Below the pieces are notes generated by a model. It ran no database searches. It saw only the letters and a list, made by a program, of their open reading frames with translations, and was not told the origin of the DNA. Positions 56,486-63,671 of a stretch of DNA of 64,000 nt are shown here, in pieces; position 1 is the stretch's first letter; each line of letters begins with the position of its first letter. The DNA comes from Pseudoxanthomonas sp. F37. Its GTDB lineage: Bacteria; Pseudomonadota; Gammaproteobacteria; Xanthomonadales; Xanthomonadaceae. The stretch spans positions 3,534,001 through 3,598,000 of the forward strand of contig NZ_CP095187.1 in NCBI RefSeq assembly GCF_022965755.1. Direction: 5' to 3'. The position numbers and the translations under genes were made by a program.

Positions 56486-57486
56486 GCGTGCTCCTCGATG
56501 GATCGGAAGGAAGGGGAAGTCCGGCCCCGCCAGCGGGCCGCGGCACCGATCAGGCCCAGTTGCCCATGATCGATGCGCCAGACCGGCGGCGGCACCCGCG
56601 GCGGATCGAATCTTGCGCAATAGCGTTGCTGGAAGGGTCCGGCGTGCAGGAACGGCGCGATGTGCGCGGTTACGCCGCCCGCCAGGTACACCTCGCGCGC
56701 GCCCGATGTCAGCACCAGGTCGGCCACCAGACCGCCGAGCCAGCCGCAGAAGACGTCCAGCGTCTGTCGGGCCGTCGCATCCGATGCATGCGCCGCGGCG
56801 ACGACCTGCTCCGACCGCAGGTGCAGTGGCGCTTCCCCTCGCATGCGGGCCAGGCTCCCGTAGAGGTGCATCATGCCGGTCCCCGACAGCACGCGTTCGT
56901 TGTCGACGTGGCGCCAACGCGTGACGAGGTCCTGCAGCACCGCCAGTTCCAGCGCATTGCCTGCCGCCAGGGCGGCGTGGCCCGCCTCGGTCAGAAGCAC
57001 CTCCGCGCCGGTGCGGTCCAGGCACAGGGCGGCCCCCAAGCCGGTCCCCGGGCCCAGCACCAGCGCCGGCACCTGCATGCCCCGGTCCTGCTGCCCGGGC
57101 AGCAACGGCACCAGCGTCTGCCGCGGCACACCGGGAATGGCATGGGCCACGGCGCCGAAGTCGTTGATCAGGACCAGCGAATCCAGCCGCGCCGCTTCGG
57201 CGGTGCGGGCAACGGAGACCTCCCACGGAAGGTTGGCGTTGACCAGACGATCGCCCTGCAGATATCCCGCGATGGCCACGACGGCATCGCCAAGCGCCAC
57301 CTCCGGCTGGCTGCGCGCCATCCGCTCGAGATAGCCGCCCAGGATGTGGGCCAGCGAAGCGTGATCGCTGCAGCGCAGCACCCGCACGTCGCGCACGCTC
57401 TGTCCGTCGAGGGTCCAGCCCACGCGCGCGTTCGTGCCGCCGACGTCGGCGACAAGACATGCGCGCGTGCTTCGCGCCACCTGCAT
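56482..57486 (-). CDS. glk: Glucokinase (Glk family)
   Basis: The 334-residue kinase has the Glk (not ROK) layout: the ATP loop DVGGTNARVGW near 14-24, NLPWEVS, LINDFGAVAHAIPG with catalytic Asp, GPGTGLGAALCL and EAGHAALAAGNALE. It lacks the ROK zinc motif. It should phosphorylate glucose or a related hexose in the cytoplasm. Start ATG 57486 has a GGGAGG site 8 bp upstream. Position in a mannoside locus suggests that it could also accept mannose or GlcNAc; this is inference. It leads the glk-asparaginase-cutC operon, with a LacI-type operator about 50 bp upstream. Confidence 0.9.
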   Translation of the reverse strand: MQVARSTRACLVADVGGTNARVGWTLDGQSVRDVRVLRCSDHASLAHILGGYLERMARSQPEVALGDAVVAIAGYLQGDRLVNANLPWEVSVARTAEAARLDSLVLINDFGAVAHAIPGVPRQTLVPLLPGQQDRGMQVPALVLGPGTGLGAALCLDRTGAEVLLTEAGHAALAAGNALELAVLQDLVTRWRHVDNERVLSGTGMMHLYGSLARMRGEAPLHLRSEQVVAAAHASDATARQTLDVFCGWLGGLVADLVLTSGAREVYLAGGVTAHIAPFLHAGPFQQRYCARFDPPRVPPPVWRIDHGQLGLIGAAARWRGRTSPSFRSIEEHA

Positions 57487-57534
57487 GAACCAGCCTCCCG
57501 GAAGCACAGCCCTGGACTGGCCGGAATCATCGCA

Positions 57535-57550
57535 TTAAATCGATCCATAT
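57535..57550. promoter_or_regulatory. LacI-type operator upstream of glk
   Basis: TTAAATCGATCCATAT is centred on ATCGAT; its right half GATCCAT matches the other operators and the left half is degenerate. Confidence 0.5.
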
Positions 57551-57893
57551 CGCGACGCAGCGGGCCGGGATTTACCCGGCTCCCGTCTTGTACTCAGACG
57601 GTTCGCCCGTTGCCTTCCGTCATCGACAGGGGAAGACGCGCGAACCAGGCAGGAAGACGGGGTACGACCGAAACGCACTCAGGGAAAGAGTTCACACGGC
57701 CTGCAAGCATGGCCGCTGGCGCGGGTTCGAATGGACATCGTTCTGCATCGGTTCGAGTGGCAATTCTCGTCCGCTATCGGCCAAAACCAGACGTCCAACA
57801 TCCAACCGATCGCGCTTGCCTCACCCGTTCGGGGCATGCGGGGCCCCGGACGTACCGCCAGACTGGTGCTATCCCTCTGGAAAAGGCAACGCA
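57551..57893. other. Non-coding stretch before the Rid gene
   Basis: No convincing gene is seen. A 24-bp element beginning GTCCGCT at 57769-57792 recurs, with 19 of 24 matches, at 62045-62068. Two TTCGA-containing stretches superficially recall tRNA T-loops but no cloverleaf can be drawn. Confidence 0.5.
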
Positions 57894-58337
57894 ATGAGCA
57901 TCTCCAACCGCAAGACGGCCAGCTTCGGCGTACCGTGGGAATCGGCCTATGGGTATGTGCAGGCCGTGCGCGTGAACAACTCGATCTTCGTGTCGGGCCA
58001 GCTCTCGCACACGCCGGCAGGGCAGCTGGTCGCGCCGGCCGCTCTAGGCGCCGACGGCAAGCCTGCCAACTTCGACACCATGGAGGCGCAAATGAAGCGC
58101 ACCTACGAGAACGCGCAGGTATTGTTGGCCGAGCTGGGCGGATCGCTGGCGGACGTGGTGGAGGAAACTCTGTTCGTCATCGACGTGCCGGCCGCGTTCG
58201 CCGCCAGCGGCAAGGTCAGGCCAGCCGTCTACGGCCAGCCTGTTCCGCAGGTCGCCAGCAACCTCATCGGGGTTTCCACGCTCGCCTTCCCCGAACAGCT
58301 GATCGAGATTGCCTTCCGCGCTGAAGTGCAGGCGTAG
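57894..58337 (+). CDS. Rid-family (YjgF/YER057c/UK114) protein
   Basis: The 147-residue protein matches the Rid family: GYVQAVRVNNSIFVSGQLSHTPAGQLV, the helix TYENAQVLLAELGGSLADVVEETLFVID, and NLIGVSTLAFPEQLIEIAFRAEV. The Arg that RidA uses to hydrolyse 2-aminoacrylate (Arg105 in E. coli RidA) is replaced by Ser in the VASNLIGV segment, so enamine deaminase activity is doubtful and it probably belongs to another Rid subgroup. The frame is open upstream, but ATG 57894, preceded by AAAAGGCA, starts the fold. A strong terminator follows. Confidence 0.86.
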   Translation: MSISNRKTASFGVPWESAYGYVQAVRVNNSIFVSGQLSHTPAGQLVAPAALGADGKPANFDTMEAQMKRTYENAQVLLAELGGSLADVVEETLFVIDVPAAFAASGKVRPAVYGQPVPQVASNLIGVSTLAFPEQLIEIAFRAEVQA

Positions 58338-58369
58338 CACGATTCTCGGACCGAAGCCGCGCTGTCATG

Positions 58370-58403
58370 GAAAGCCCGCGTGCCATCAGGCGTTCGGGCT
58401 TTC
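58370..58403 (+). terminator. Rho-independent terminator after the Rid gene
   Basis: GAAAGCCCG (58370-58378) and CGGGCTTTC (58395-58403) form a perfect 9-bp stem with a 16-base loop, followed by TCACTTTCTGT. Confidence 0.75.
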
Positions 58404-58451
58404 TCACTTTCTGTACCCGGTTAGTAGCGTGCATAGCAGATCAGAACGCTC

Positions 58452-58477
58452 TTGGATTCAACCGATCGACGCAACAG
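58452..58477. mobile_element. Solitary IS30-family terminal inverted repeat remnant
   Basis: The sequence contains GATTCAACCGATCGACGCAA followed by CAG, very close to the terminal repeat of IS30-type elements (GATTCAA...TCAACGCAACAGTT from memory). No transposase or partner repeat is present in the window, so this looks like a relict end. Confidence 0.45.
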
Positions 58478-58583
58478 TTTGTCGATATCGCTCTGCCGGT
58501 GTTTCGTAGCCCGGCGACTTGGTGCGGCACGGAAGGGTTGCCGTTGCAAGGCGCGCGAACAACTTTGTGTCTGCACGCCATGC

Positions 58584-59135
58584 CTAGCAGATGGTGATAC
58601 GGAAGAAGTGCGCCTGGCTCTTCCCACGATTGGCGAACGTATGCGGATGATCGCTGGCGTACAGATGGGCACCGATGCGCAGTGTCCGTTCCTCACCATT
58701 CATGAGTAGTGTCACTTGGCCTGCGGCGACTACCAGTTGCACGTGCCAGCCCTGGGGATCGGCGCCGGCACGATAGGACTCGCCCGGCTCCAGCCGCCAT
58801 TCCCAGGTTTCCACTTCGCGGGTAGCACGGACGCTGGACAACAACGTGCCGGTTCCCCCGTGACGCCCCTTCCATCCCAGTCGCTGTGGCCGCTGCGTCG
58901 ATGGGCTCTGCGGATTGGCCACCAACTCGGACAGACTGGCACCCAGCACGATCCCTAGCCGGTCCAGGGTGGAGGTACTCGCGCTGCTGGTGCCGTTCTC
59001 GATCGCTCCCACCATGCGCAAGCTCACACCCGCTGCGTCGGCAAGCGCGCGCTGGCTCAGGCCGGCCGCAAGGCGGCGCGTCCTCAGGTTGTGGGCGACA
59101 TGCGTCAGGAATTCAGGGATGGGTTGACTGGGCAT
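58584..59135 (-). CDS. XRE-cupin transcriptional regulator
   Basis: The 183-residue protein has an N-terminal XRE helix-turn-helix (LRTRRLAAGLSQRALADAAGVSLRMVGAIENG) and a C-terminal double-stranded beta-helix cupin domain (HVQLVVAAGQVTLLMNGEERTLRIGAHLYASDHPHTFAN). Such regulators sense small molecules such as amino acids or polyamines and usually control the adjacent gene. ATG 59135 was preferred because a palindrome (59167-59179) lies just upstream; a longer form from 59180 would place this site in the coding region. It is divergent from the S41 peptidase gene, with which it shares a 48-bp promoter region. Confidence 0.85.
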   Translation of the reverse strand: MPSQPIPEFLTHVAHNLRTRRLAAGLSQRALADAAGVSLRMVGAIENGTSSASTSTLDRLGIVLGASLSELVANPQSPSTQRPQRLGWKGRHGGTGTLLSSVRATREVETWEWRLEPGESYRAGADPQGWHVQLVVAAGQVTLLMNGEERTLRIGAHLYASDHPHTFANRGKSQAHFFRITIC

Positions 59136-59166
59136 GCTTCTTCGCATCCAATGAATGGCAATATTT

Positions 59167-59179
59167 TGCCTATTAGGCA
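59167..59179. promoter_or_regulatory. Palindrome in the xre/S41 divergent promoter
   Basis: TGCCTATTAGGCA is a perfect 13-bp palindrome around a central T, 4 bp before the S41 start codon and 31 bp before the xre start. It is the likely operator of the XRE-cupin regulator. Confidence 0.6.
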
Positions 59180-59183
59180 TCGG

Positions 59184-60755
59184 ATGATGAACCGGGTCAA
59201 TCCGTGGAAGAAATGGCTGTTCCTGGGCGTTGCATGCCTGCCGACAGGCTTGAGCGCAGCATCTGACGACGCGTCAACCGTCATGACGCCCGAGCAGGTG
59301 GAAGAGGACTTCGATCTTGCCGTGAAAGTGGTTGAGGCTGGCCTTCCAGACACGACGTGGTTCCAGTCCGAGCGCGCTTGGCGGCTCGCCAAGGAGGAGG
59401 CGCATCAAGCCCTTCCCGGCATCGAAGACGCGCAGGGATTGTTTCGAACGCTCAGGCCGCTGCTCAGCCGGATCGGTGAAGGTCATCTGACCCTGCATCG
59501 CAGCCCGGCGATGAGGCGCATGGACAGGCAGGGCCAAGGCCTGCTTCCGCTCGACATCCACTGGACCGAAGGTGGTGCATGGATCGAGAAGGGATGGGGA
59601 GATGCAGCCTTCATTTCCCCCGGCACACGTCTATTGGCCATAGACGGAGAAACGACGGACGACTTGGTACGGGAGTCGATGGCAGCGCTGGGACACGATG
59701 GCCGGATCGCAACCGGCGCGATGCGCGAGGCCGGAGGCGCGGGCTATGCGATGGTGCGCTATTGGATGCGTGGAGGGGCCCGGCATTACCGCCTACGCTT
59801 GCAAGATGCCTCTGGCGCGATCACCGAAATGGTGGTCGCGGGCATGCCTGCTTCGGCCCGACCGGCGCAGACGGCATCCGAGGAGTCACCGGTGGCAAAA
59901 CTGGAGTGGCTGGACGGCCAGACGGCCCGGCTGGTGGTCCCGACTTTCAGCAATCAGCGTTATCGCAAAGCCGGAAGCGACTATCAAGCCGTCATCGGCC
60001 AGCTATTCGAAACACTGCACGAGCGCGGAGCGCGCAACCTGATACTGGATCTCCGCAGCAATGGCGGCGGATCGGAAGGCAACGAGAACTATCTGTTTTC
60101 CTATCTCGTCCGCGATCCGCTCCGCAAGTACGCCTCGGTGGAAGCCCGTGACGCGTCGCTTTCCGTGGCGGACAGGCACGGTCGCCTGTACTCGGTAGAA
60201 GTTTTCGACAAACAGGAACTGGCCACTCAAGAGCGCCTTCCCAATGGCCACCTGTCCCGCCGCAACGAGCCGCCTGAAGGGTTGATGTCGCATTGGGAAC
60301 GGAGGTCGCCCGTGTTCGATGGCCGACTTGTCGTGCTGGCGGGTGGGGAGACGTTCTCTGGAGCCGCGGAGCTTTCCTCGATGCTCCACCACGTGCAACG
60401 CGGACTGTTCGTAGGCGAAGAAGTGGCGGGAGCGCACGCCGGCAATACCAGCGGCTACACGTGGGAAGTGAGGTTACCCAACAGCGGAATGGTGCTGCAC
60501 ATTCCCCTGCTGAAGTTCCGCTTCGCGTGGGATGAGCTGCCACTCGGCCGTGGTGTCCCACCGCATTGCGCAGTGCCCCCGGACTTGCCTGGCACAAGCC
60601 GGGACACCCCGCTTGAGGTGGCCTACTCGCTTACCTTGATGCCGTGGACGGTTGCGGATCCACCCGCCTGCCCCATGCATGGATCCGATCGCGCCACGGG
60701 CCCATGGCACAATGATGCCGGCTACAGGGTTCTTCCTCGATCAGCCGGAAGATGA
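59184..60755 (+). CDS. Exported S41-family (C-terminal processing/tricorn-like) peptidase
   Basis: The 523-residue protein begins with a signal peptide (PWKKWLFLGVACLPTGLSA), then a helical region and the S41 peptidase domain. The central strand reads GARNLILDLRSNGGGSEGNENYLFSYL and the catalytic Ser is Ser392 in GGETFSGAAELSSML. A tricorn-core-like domain precedes it (LLPLDIHWTEGGAWIEKGWGDAAF; GTRLLAIDGETTDDL resembles a degenerate PDZ). It is probably a periplasmic or secreted hydrolase. ATG 59184 or 59187 are both possible. Regulation by the divergent XRE-cupin protein is likely. Confidence 0.83.
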   Translation: MMNRVNPWKKWLFLGVACLPTGLSAASDDASTVMTPEQVEEDFDLAVKVVEAGLPDTTWFQSERAWRLAKEEAHQALPGIEDAQGLFRTLRPLLSRIGEGHLTLHRSPAMRRMDRQGQGLLPLDIHWTEGGAWIEKGWGDAAFISPGTRLLAIDGETTDDLVRESMAALGHDGRIATGAMREAGGAGYAMVRYWMRGGARHYRLRLQDASGAITEMVVAGMPASARPAQTASEESPVAKLEWLDGQTARLVVPTFSNQRYRKAGSDYQAVIGQLFETLHERGARNLILDLRSNGGGSEGNENYLFSYLVRDPLRKYASVEARDASLSVADRHGRLYSVEVFDKQELATQERLPNGHLSRRNEPPEGLMSHWERRSPVFDGRLVVLAGGETFSGAAELSSMLHHVQRGLFVGEEVAGAHAGNTSGYTWEVRLPNSGMVLHIPLLKFRFAWDELPLGRGVPPHCAVPPDLPGTSRDTPLEVAYSLTLMPWTVADPPACPMHGSDRATGPWHNDAGYRVLPRSAGR

Positions 60756-61193
60756 GTGCGTTCGGGCGGCGACGGATGTCTGTAACGGGTCGGAAACTGA
60801 TCGAGAGACCATCATGAAGCGTAGCTGCGATGGCTGCAGTGCTGGACCCGGCGTTGGTCAGCGAGCGTGCCGTCGTCTGGTTGCCGGGAATTTCGCAAAT
60901 CGACCTCGCCATCCATTCGCCAACCCTGACCTCCAGCGCTCGCGCCAAGCCCACAAGGTTTACCGCTCGTATGTATATACCTTTACCGAGATTGGTGGGC
61001 AGGTAACCACATCGAGCACGGTCCTATGCGACTGGATGATTGGCACACCCGGTCGGAGTGCTGGGCTAGTCCTGCGTCGCGCAGGTCGGTTTGTAATCGC
61101 GCATATACCAGTCTTCCGACAGACGGTGTCCCCGTTCGCCTAGGCTCTCCGTCGGATTTTTTGCAGGGGGCGCCGAAAGAAAAGGAGGGTGTT
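60756..61193. other. Non-coding stretch after the S41 gene
   Basis: No gene is supported. Frames here have no ribosome site, no family match and unusual composition. The last 15 bases before 61194 carry a strong AAAGGAGG ribosome site belonging to the next gene. Confidence 0.5.
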
Positions 61194-61529
61194 ATGAAAT
61201 CCCTATTGATTGCCACAGTAATCCTGATGGGTGGATTCTACTGCGGTACCGCAGTGGCGGTAGATGGCAGGAACGCAGTGGGCGTGTGCATAGACGCCGG
61301 GCCAAAATGCGCGTGGTCTGTTAACGATAAGGGTGAAGTTGATGTCTGCACCGCGAACGGATGCTGGTACTGTCCATCCGCAACCAGTGAATGCGTGCCG
61401 GCGAGAACGACCCGGCCCAAGCCATCGAATCCAGTGCGCGGCACGATTGTGAGTACGAAGATCGGATGGTATGAGGTCGGCAAAAATCCAGGGATCGATA
61501 AACTACTTCCCCCGGCCAAAAAGCCCTAG
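61194..61529 (+). CDS. Small cysteine-rich exported protein of unknown function
   Basis: The 111-residue protein has a Sec signal (MKSLLIATVILMGGFYCGTAVA) and a mature part with six cysteines in about 45 residues (VCIDAGPKCAWSV, DVCTANGCWYCP, ECVPART), enough for three disulfides. The tail is Lys/Pro-rich. I do not recognise the family. Translation is well supported: AAAGGAGG lies 6 bp before ATG 61194. Base use is less GC-rich than in the rest of the window. A hairpin terminator follows. It may be a secreted toxin, inhibitor or structural peptide, but nothing in the sequence decides between these. Confidence 0.7.
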   Translation: MKSLLIATVILMGGFYCGTAVAVDGRNAVGVCIDAGPKCAWSVNDKGEVDVCTANGCWYCPSATSECVPARTTRPKPSNPVRGTIVSTKIGWYEVGKNPGIDKLLPPAKKP

Positions 61530-61540
61530 CGCCTGAACTA

Positions 61541-61566
61541 AGCCGCGCCGCGAAGCGGCGTCGGCT
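61541..61566 (+). terminator. Hairpin terminator after the cysteine-rich protein gene
   Basis: AGCCGCGCCGC and GCGGCGTCGGCT pair into an 11-bp stem (one bulged T) around a GAA loop, followed by TCTATCACTCT. Confidence 0.6.
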
Positions 61567-61598
61567 TCTATCACTCTCCCCATGACACCCGTCTCTAG

Positions 61599-61730
61599 GT
61601 GCCGAAGAGAGTCCCACTGCTGGGCTGGACGATCAATTCCGCGCATCCCTGGGGCATCGCTACGCTGCTCACCATCTTGTTGGTGATCGCCGTGGCGGCC
61701 GGTTTCGACCTTGGGATGTTCCGTATCTGA
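61599..61730 (+). CDS. Possible small single-span membrane protein or C-terminal fragment
   Basis: A 43-codon frame from GTG 61599 encodes LLGWTINSAHPWGIA, then a membrane helix ([20 protein letters not shown]). An in-frame TAG stands directly before the GTG, and there is no ribosome binding site. It may be a real small protein or the remains of a broken membrane protein gene. Confidence 0.3.
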   Translation: MPKRVPLLGWTINSAHPWGIATLLTILLVIAVAAGFDLGMFRI

Positions 61731-62719
61731 AGACGCCGTACATGACGGGTGCGTCTACGCCCCGCCTGACATCTAACTGGATATGCAGGACTACACCTCG
61801 CCATCGCCCATGCGTTGCTCGATGACGCGAACAGTCATCTCAAGCTTCGCTGCTATGGCTTTCTAGGTAAATGCGGTGAGATGCTGAGCGCGGGCCCATC
61901 AGACTGACCCCGGACTGATAGCGACCAGGGATCGAAGTCTGCGATCTAGGGGACACTCGCGTGGACGCGGGGGTGTGTTGCGGACGGAGTAATCTGACAT
62001 GCAGGAATGGACAGAGGGCGATAGCCGCCCGGCCCAACTCATCTGTCCGCTGCCGGCCAGAAGCGGACTACCAGTATTGTCCGGCCAGAAGATGCAGGCG
62101 CTGAGGCCGTCGCGCCCCAGAACGATGGCCAAGACCGTGCACTTCCGGTCGGCCCGCCTGGCCCGCGGGGCGGTCCCGGACCAGGGACACCGTCAGGCCT
62201 CTTGGCACGGCCTCTGATAGCGTGGGTTATCTCCAGGCACAGGAAAACCCGTGGAGATCCGTCTGCCTCACGATTGCCTGCGCGCTGGCGTCATGCGGAC
62301 GCTCGGCGTCGGGATGCTCGGACACTGTTGGAACTTGACGCTCGCAGGCGCGATCGACGGCGAGCAGGTGCTGCGACTTGTCTGCGGACTCGGTGGCGAT
62401 GACGACCTTGATCTCCCCCAAGGTCTGGATATACAGCGAATCAGGTTCTGCCACGGGCGCGGATGCTCGGTTGTTCAGGAGCCGGTGCGGGCGTTCAGGG
62501 CCGCGCACTGCAGATCTCAGTGTAACCAAGTCCGTTCAGCCAGGTGACGAAGTAGGCGCTGTCCCGGACGCCGAAGGAGTGCGGGCCCGCGTGGACGTTG
62601 TGCACTTGCGTTCTGCCGCAGCGCCACCGTGCCGCAGTTTTTCGGCTACCGGCAAGAGAACCATCGCGTCGTGGAACGACTGGGTTAGCGTTTTCCCCGA
62701 GGGAACTCTTGCCCTGCGC
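61731..62719. other. About 1 kb without a convincing gene
   Basis: Short open frames on both strands have no family signatures, ribosome sites or conserved composition. The stretch includes a 24-bp repeat copy at 62045-62068 that can form a hairpin (GTCCGCT...AGCGGAC). It looks like decayed accessory DNA. Confidence 0.5.
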
Positions 62720-63613
62720 TCACACCAGCATCGACTGTTGAGCGGAGATCCCGGCCGTCGCGCCCTGCCATGATGCCGTGGTGACCGAGGGCATTCCGGG
62801 GTTGGCCAGGTCGCCGGCCGCGTAGATGCCGGGCATGCTGGTTTCGCGGCGCTCGTCGACTCTAAGGGCGATACCCGTAGGCGTAGCGACCGTGTCGAGG
62901 CCCAGTGACTCGTGCAGGCTTGAGGACGGCTTGGTGCGCGGATGCGCGAACAGAATGTCGACCGCAACATCGGGCGCGACATCGAGCTTGATGCTGGCTT
63001 TATGCCCACCGTGACGAGCGACCCCGACGATCCGGCCATCCGCGATAGCTACGTGGCGGCGCGCGAGATCGGTCCGGACATCGGGTGCGATGTCGTGACC
63101 GTCGGCGAAGACCGTCAACCTGTCGGTCCAATCGTGGAACAGTCTGACCTGATTCATCGACTGCGGGCCAGACCAGATGAGACCCCAGTGTTGTCCCGCG
63201 ACTTCGAAGCCATCGCAATAGGGGCAAGGCACGATGGCCGTGCCCCAGCCTTCGGCGAAACCCGGGACATCAGGGATCTGGTCGACAACGCCATAGCTCA
63301 GAATCAGGCGGCGTGCGCCAATGCTTTCGCCATCCGCAGCAAGAACAGAAAATTCGTCGATGGCGCCAGAAATGCTGTCGGCGCGGGCATTGACGAGTCT
63401 GATTGTGGGATAGCGTGCCAGTTGCTTCCGCGCCTCGGCCAGGATGTCCAGCGGCGGCTTGTGATCGTGGCCGAGCACGCCATGGGAGTGGCCGGCGAAG
63501 CGATTGTGGGGCAGCCCGGTATCGAGAACGGTGACTTTCCGGCGGGCGCGGCCGAGCTGAAGGGCGGCGGCGAGACCGGCAAAGCTGCCGCCAATGATGA
63601 TGACGTCGTTCAT
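62720..63613 (-). CDS. Thioredoxin reductase-like NAD(P)/FAD-dependent oxidoreductase
   Basis: The 297-residue protein begins MNDVIIIGGSFAGLAAALQLGRA, an FAD-binding loop. It has a TrxB-type redox pair CPYC (Cys130 and Cys133, followed by DGFE) and the FAD-closing motif GIYAAGDLANPGMPSV near the C-terminus. The NADPH loop region (GLIWSGPQS) lacks the usual GGG pattern, so cofactor use may differ. Candidates are a low-molecular-weight thioredoxin reductase-like enzyme or a dithiol oxidase of secondary metabolism. It lies 58 bp downstream of a truncated ORF on the same strand. ATG 63613 starts the fold; the longer frame upstream is not needed. Confidence 0.85.
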   Translation of the reverse strand: MNDVIIIGGSFAGLAAALQLGRARRKVTVLDTGLPHNRFAGHSHGVLGHDHKPPLDILAEARKQLARYPTIRLVNARADSISGAIDEFSVLAADGESIGARRLILSYGVVDQIPDVPGFAEGWGTAIVPCPYCDGFEVAGQHWGLIWSGPQSMNQVRLFHDWTDRLTVFADGHDIAPDVRTDLARRHVAIADGRIVGVARHGGHKASIKLDVAPDVAVDILFAHPRTKPSSSLHESLGLDTVATPTGIALRVDERRETSMPGIYAAGDLANPGMPSVTTASWQGATAGISAQQSMLV

Positions 63614-63671
63614 GGTAGTGGGCTCCGCGTTCCAAGTAGATGGATGGTAGGTCCGGCCCGGCAAAATGCCG

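Noticed and set aside
56494-56506. GATGGATCGG near the end of glk as an operator
   Set aside because: It is only a half-site and lies within coding sequence where no promoter is needed.
57700-57780. GGTTCGAAT-like stretches resembling a tRNA T-loop
   Set aside because: No acceptor stem, anticodon arm or CCA end can be drawn around them, and two similar stretches occur 30 bp apart.
60652-61143. 163-codon plus-strand frame after the S41 gene
   Set aside because: It overlaps the S41 3' end, has no ribosome site, no leader and no recognisable motif.
62227-62529. 100-codon minus-strand frame in the gene-poor region
   Set aside because: There is no ribosome site, family match or conserved composition; it is likely chance.
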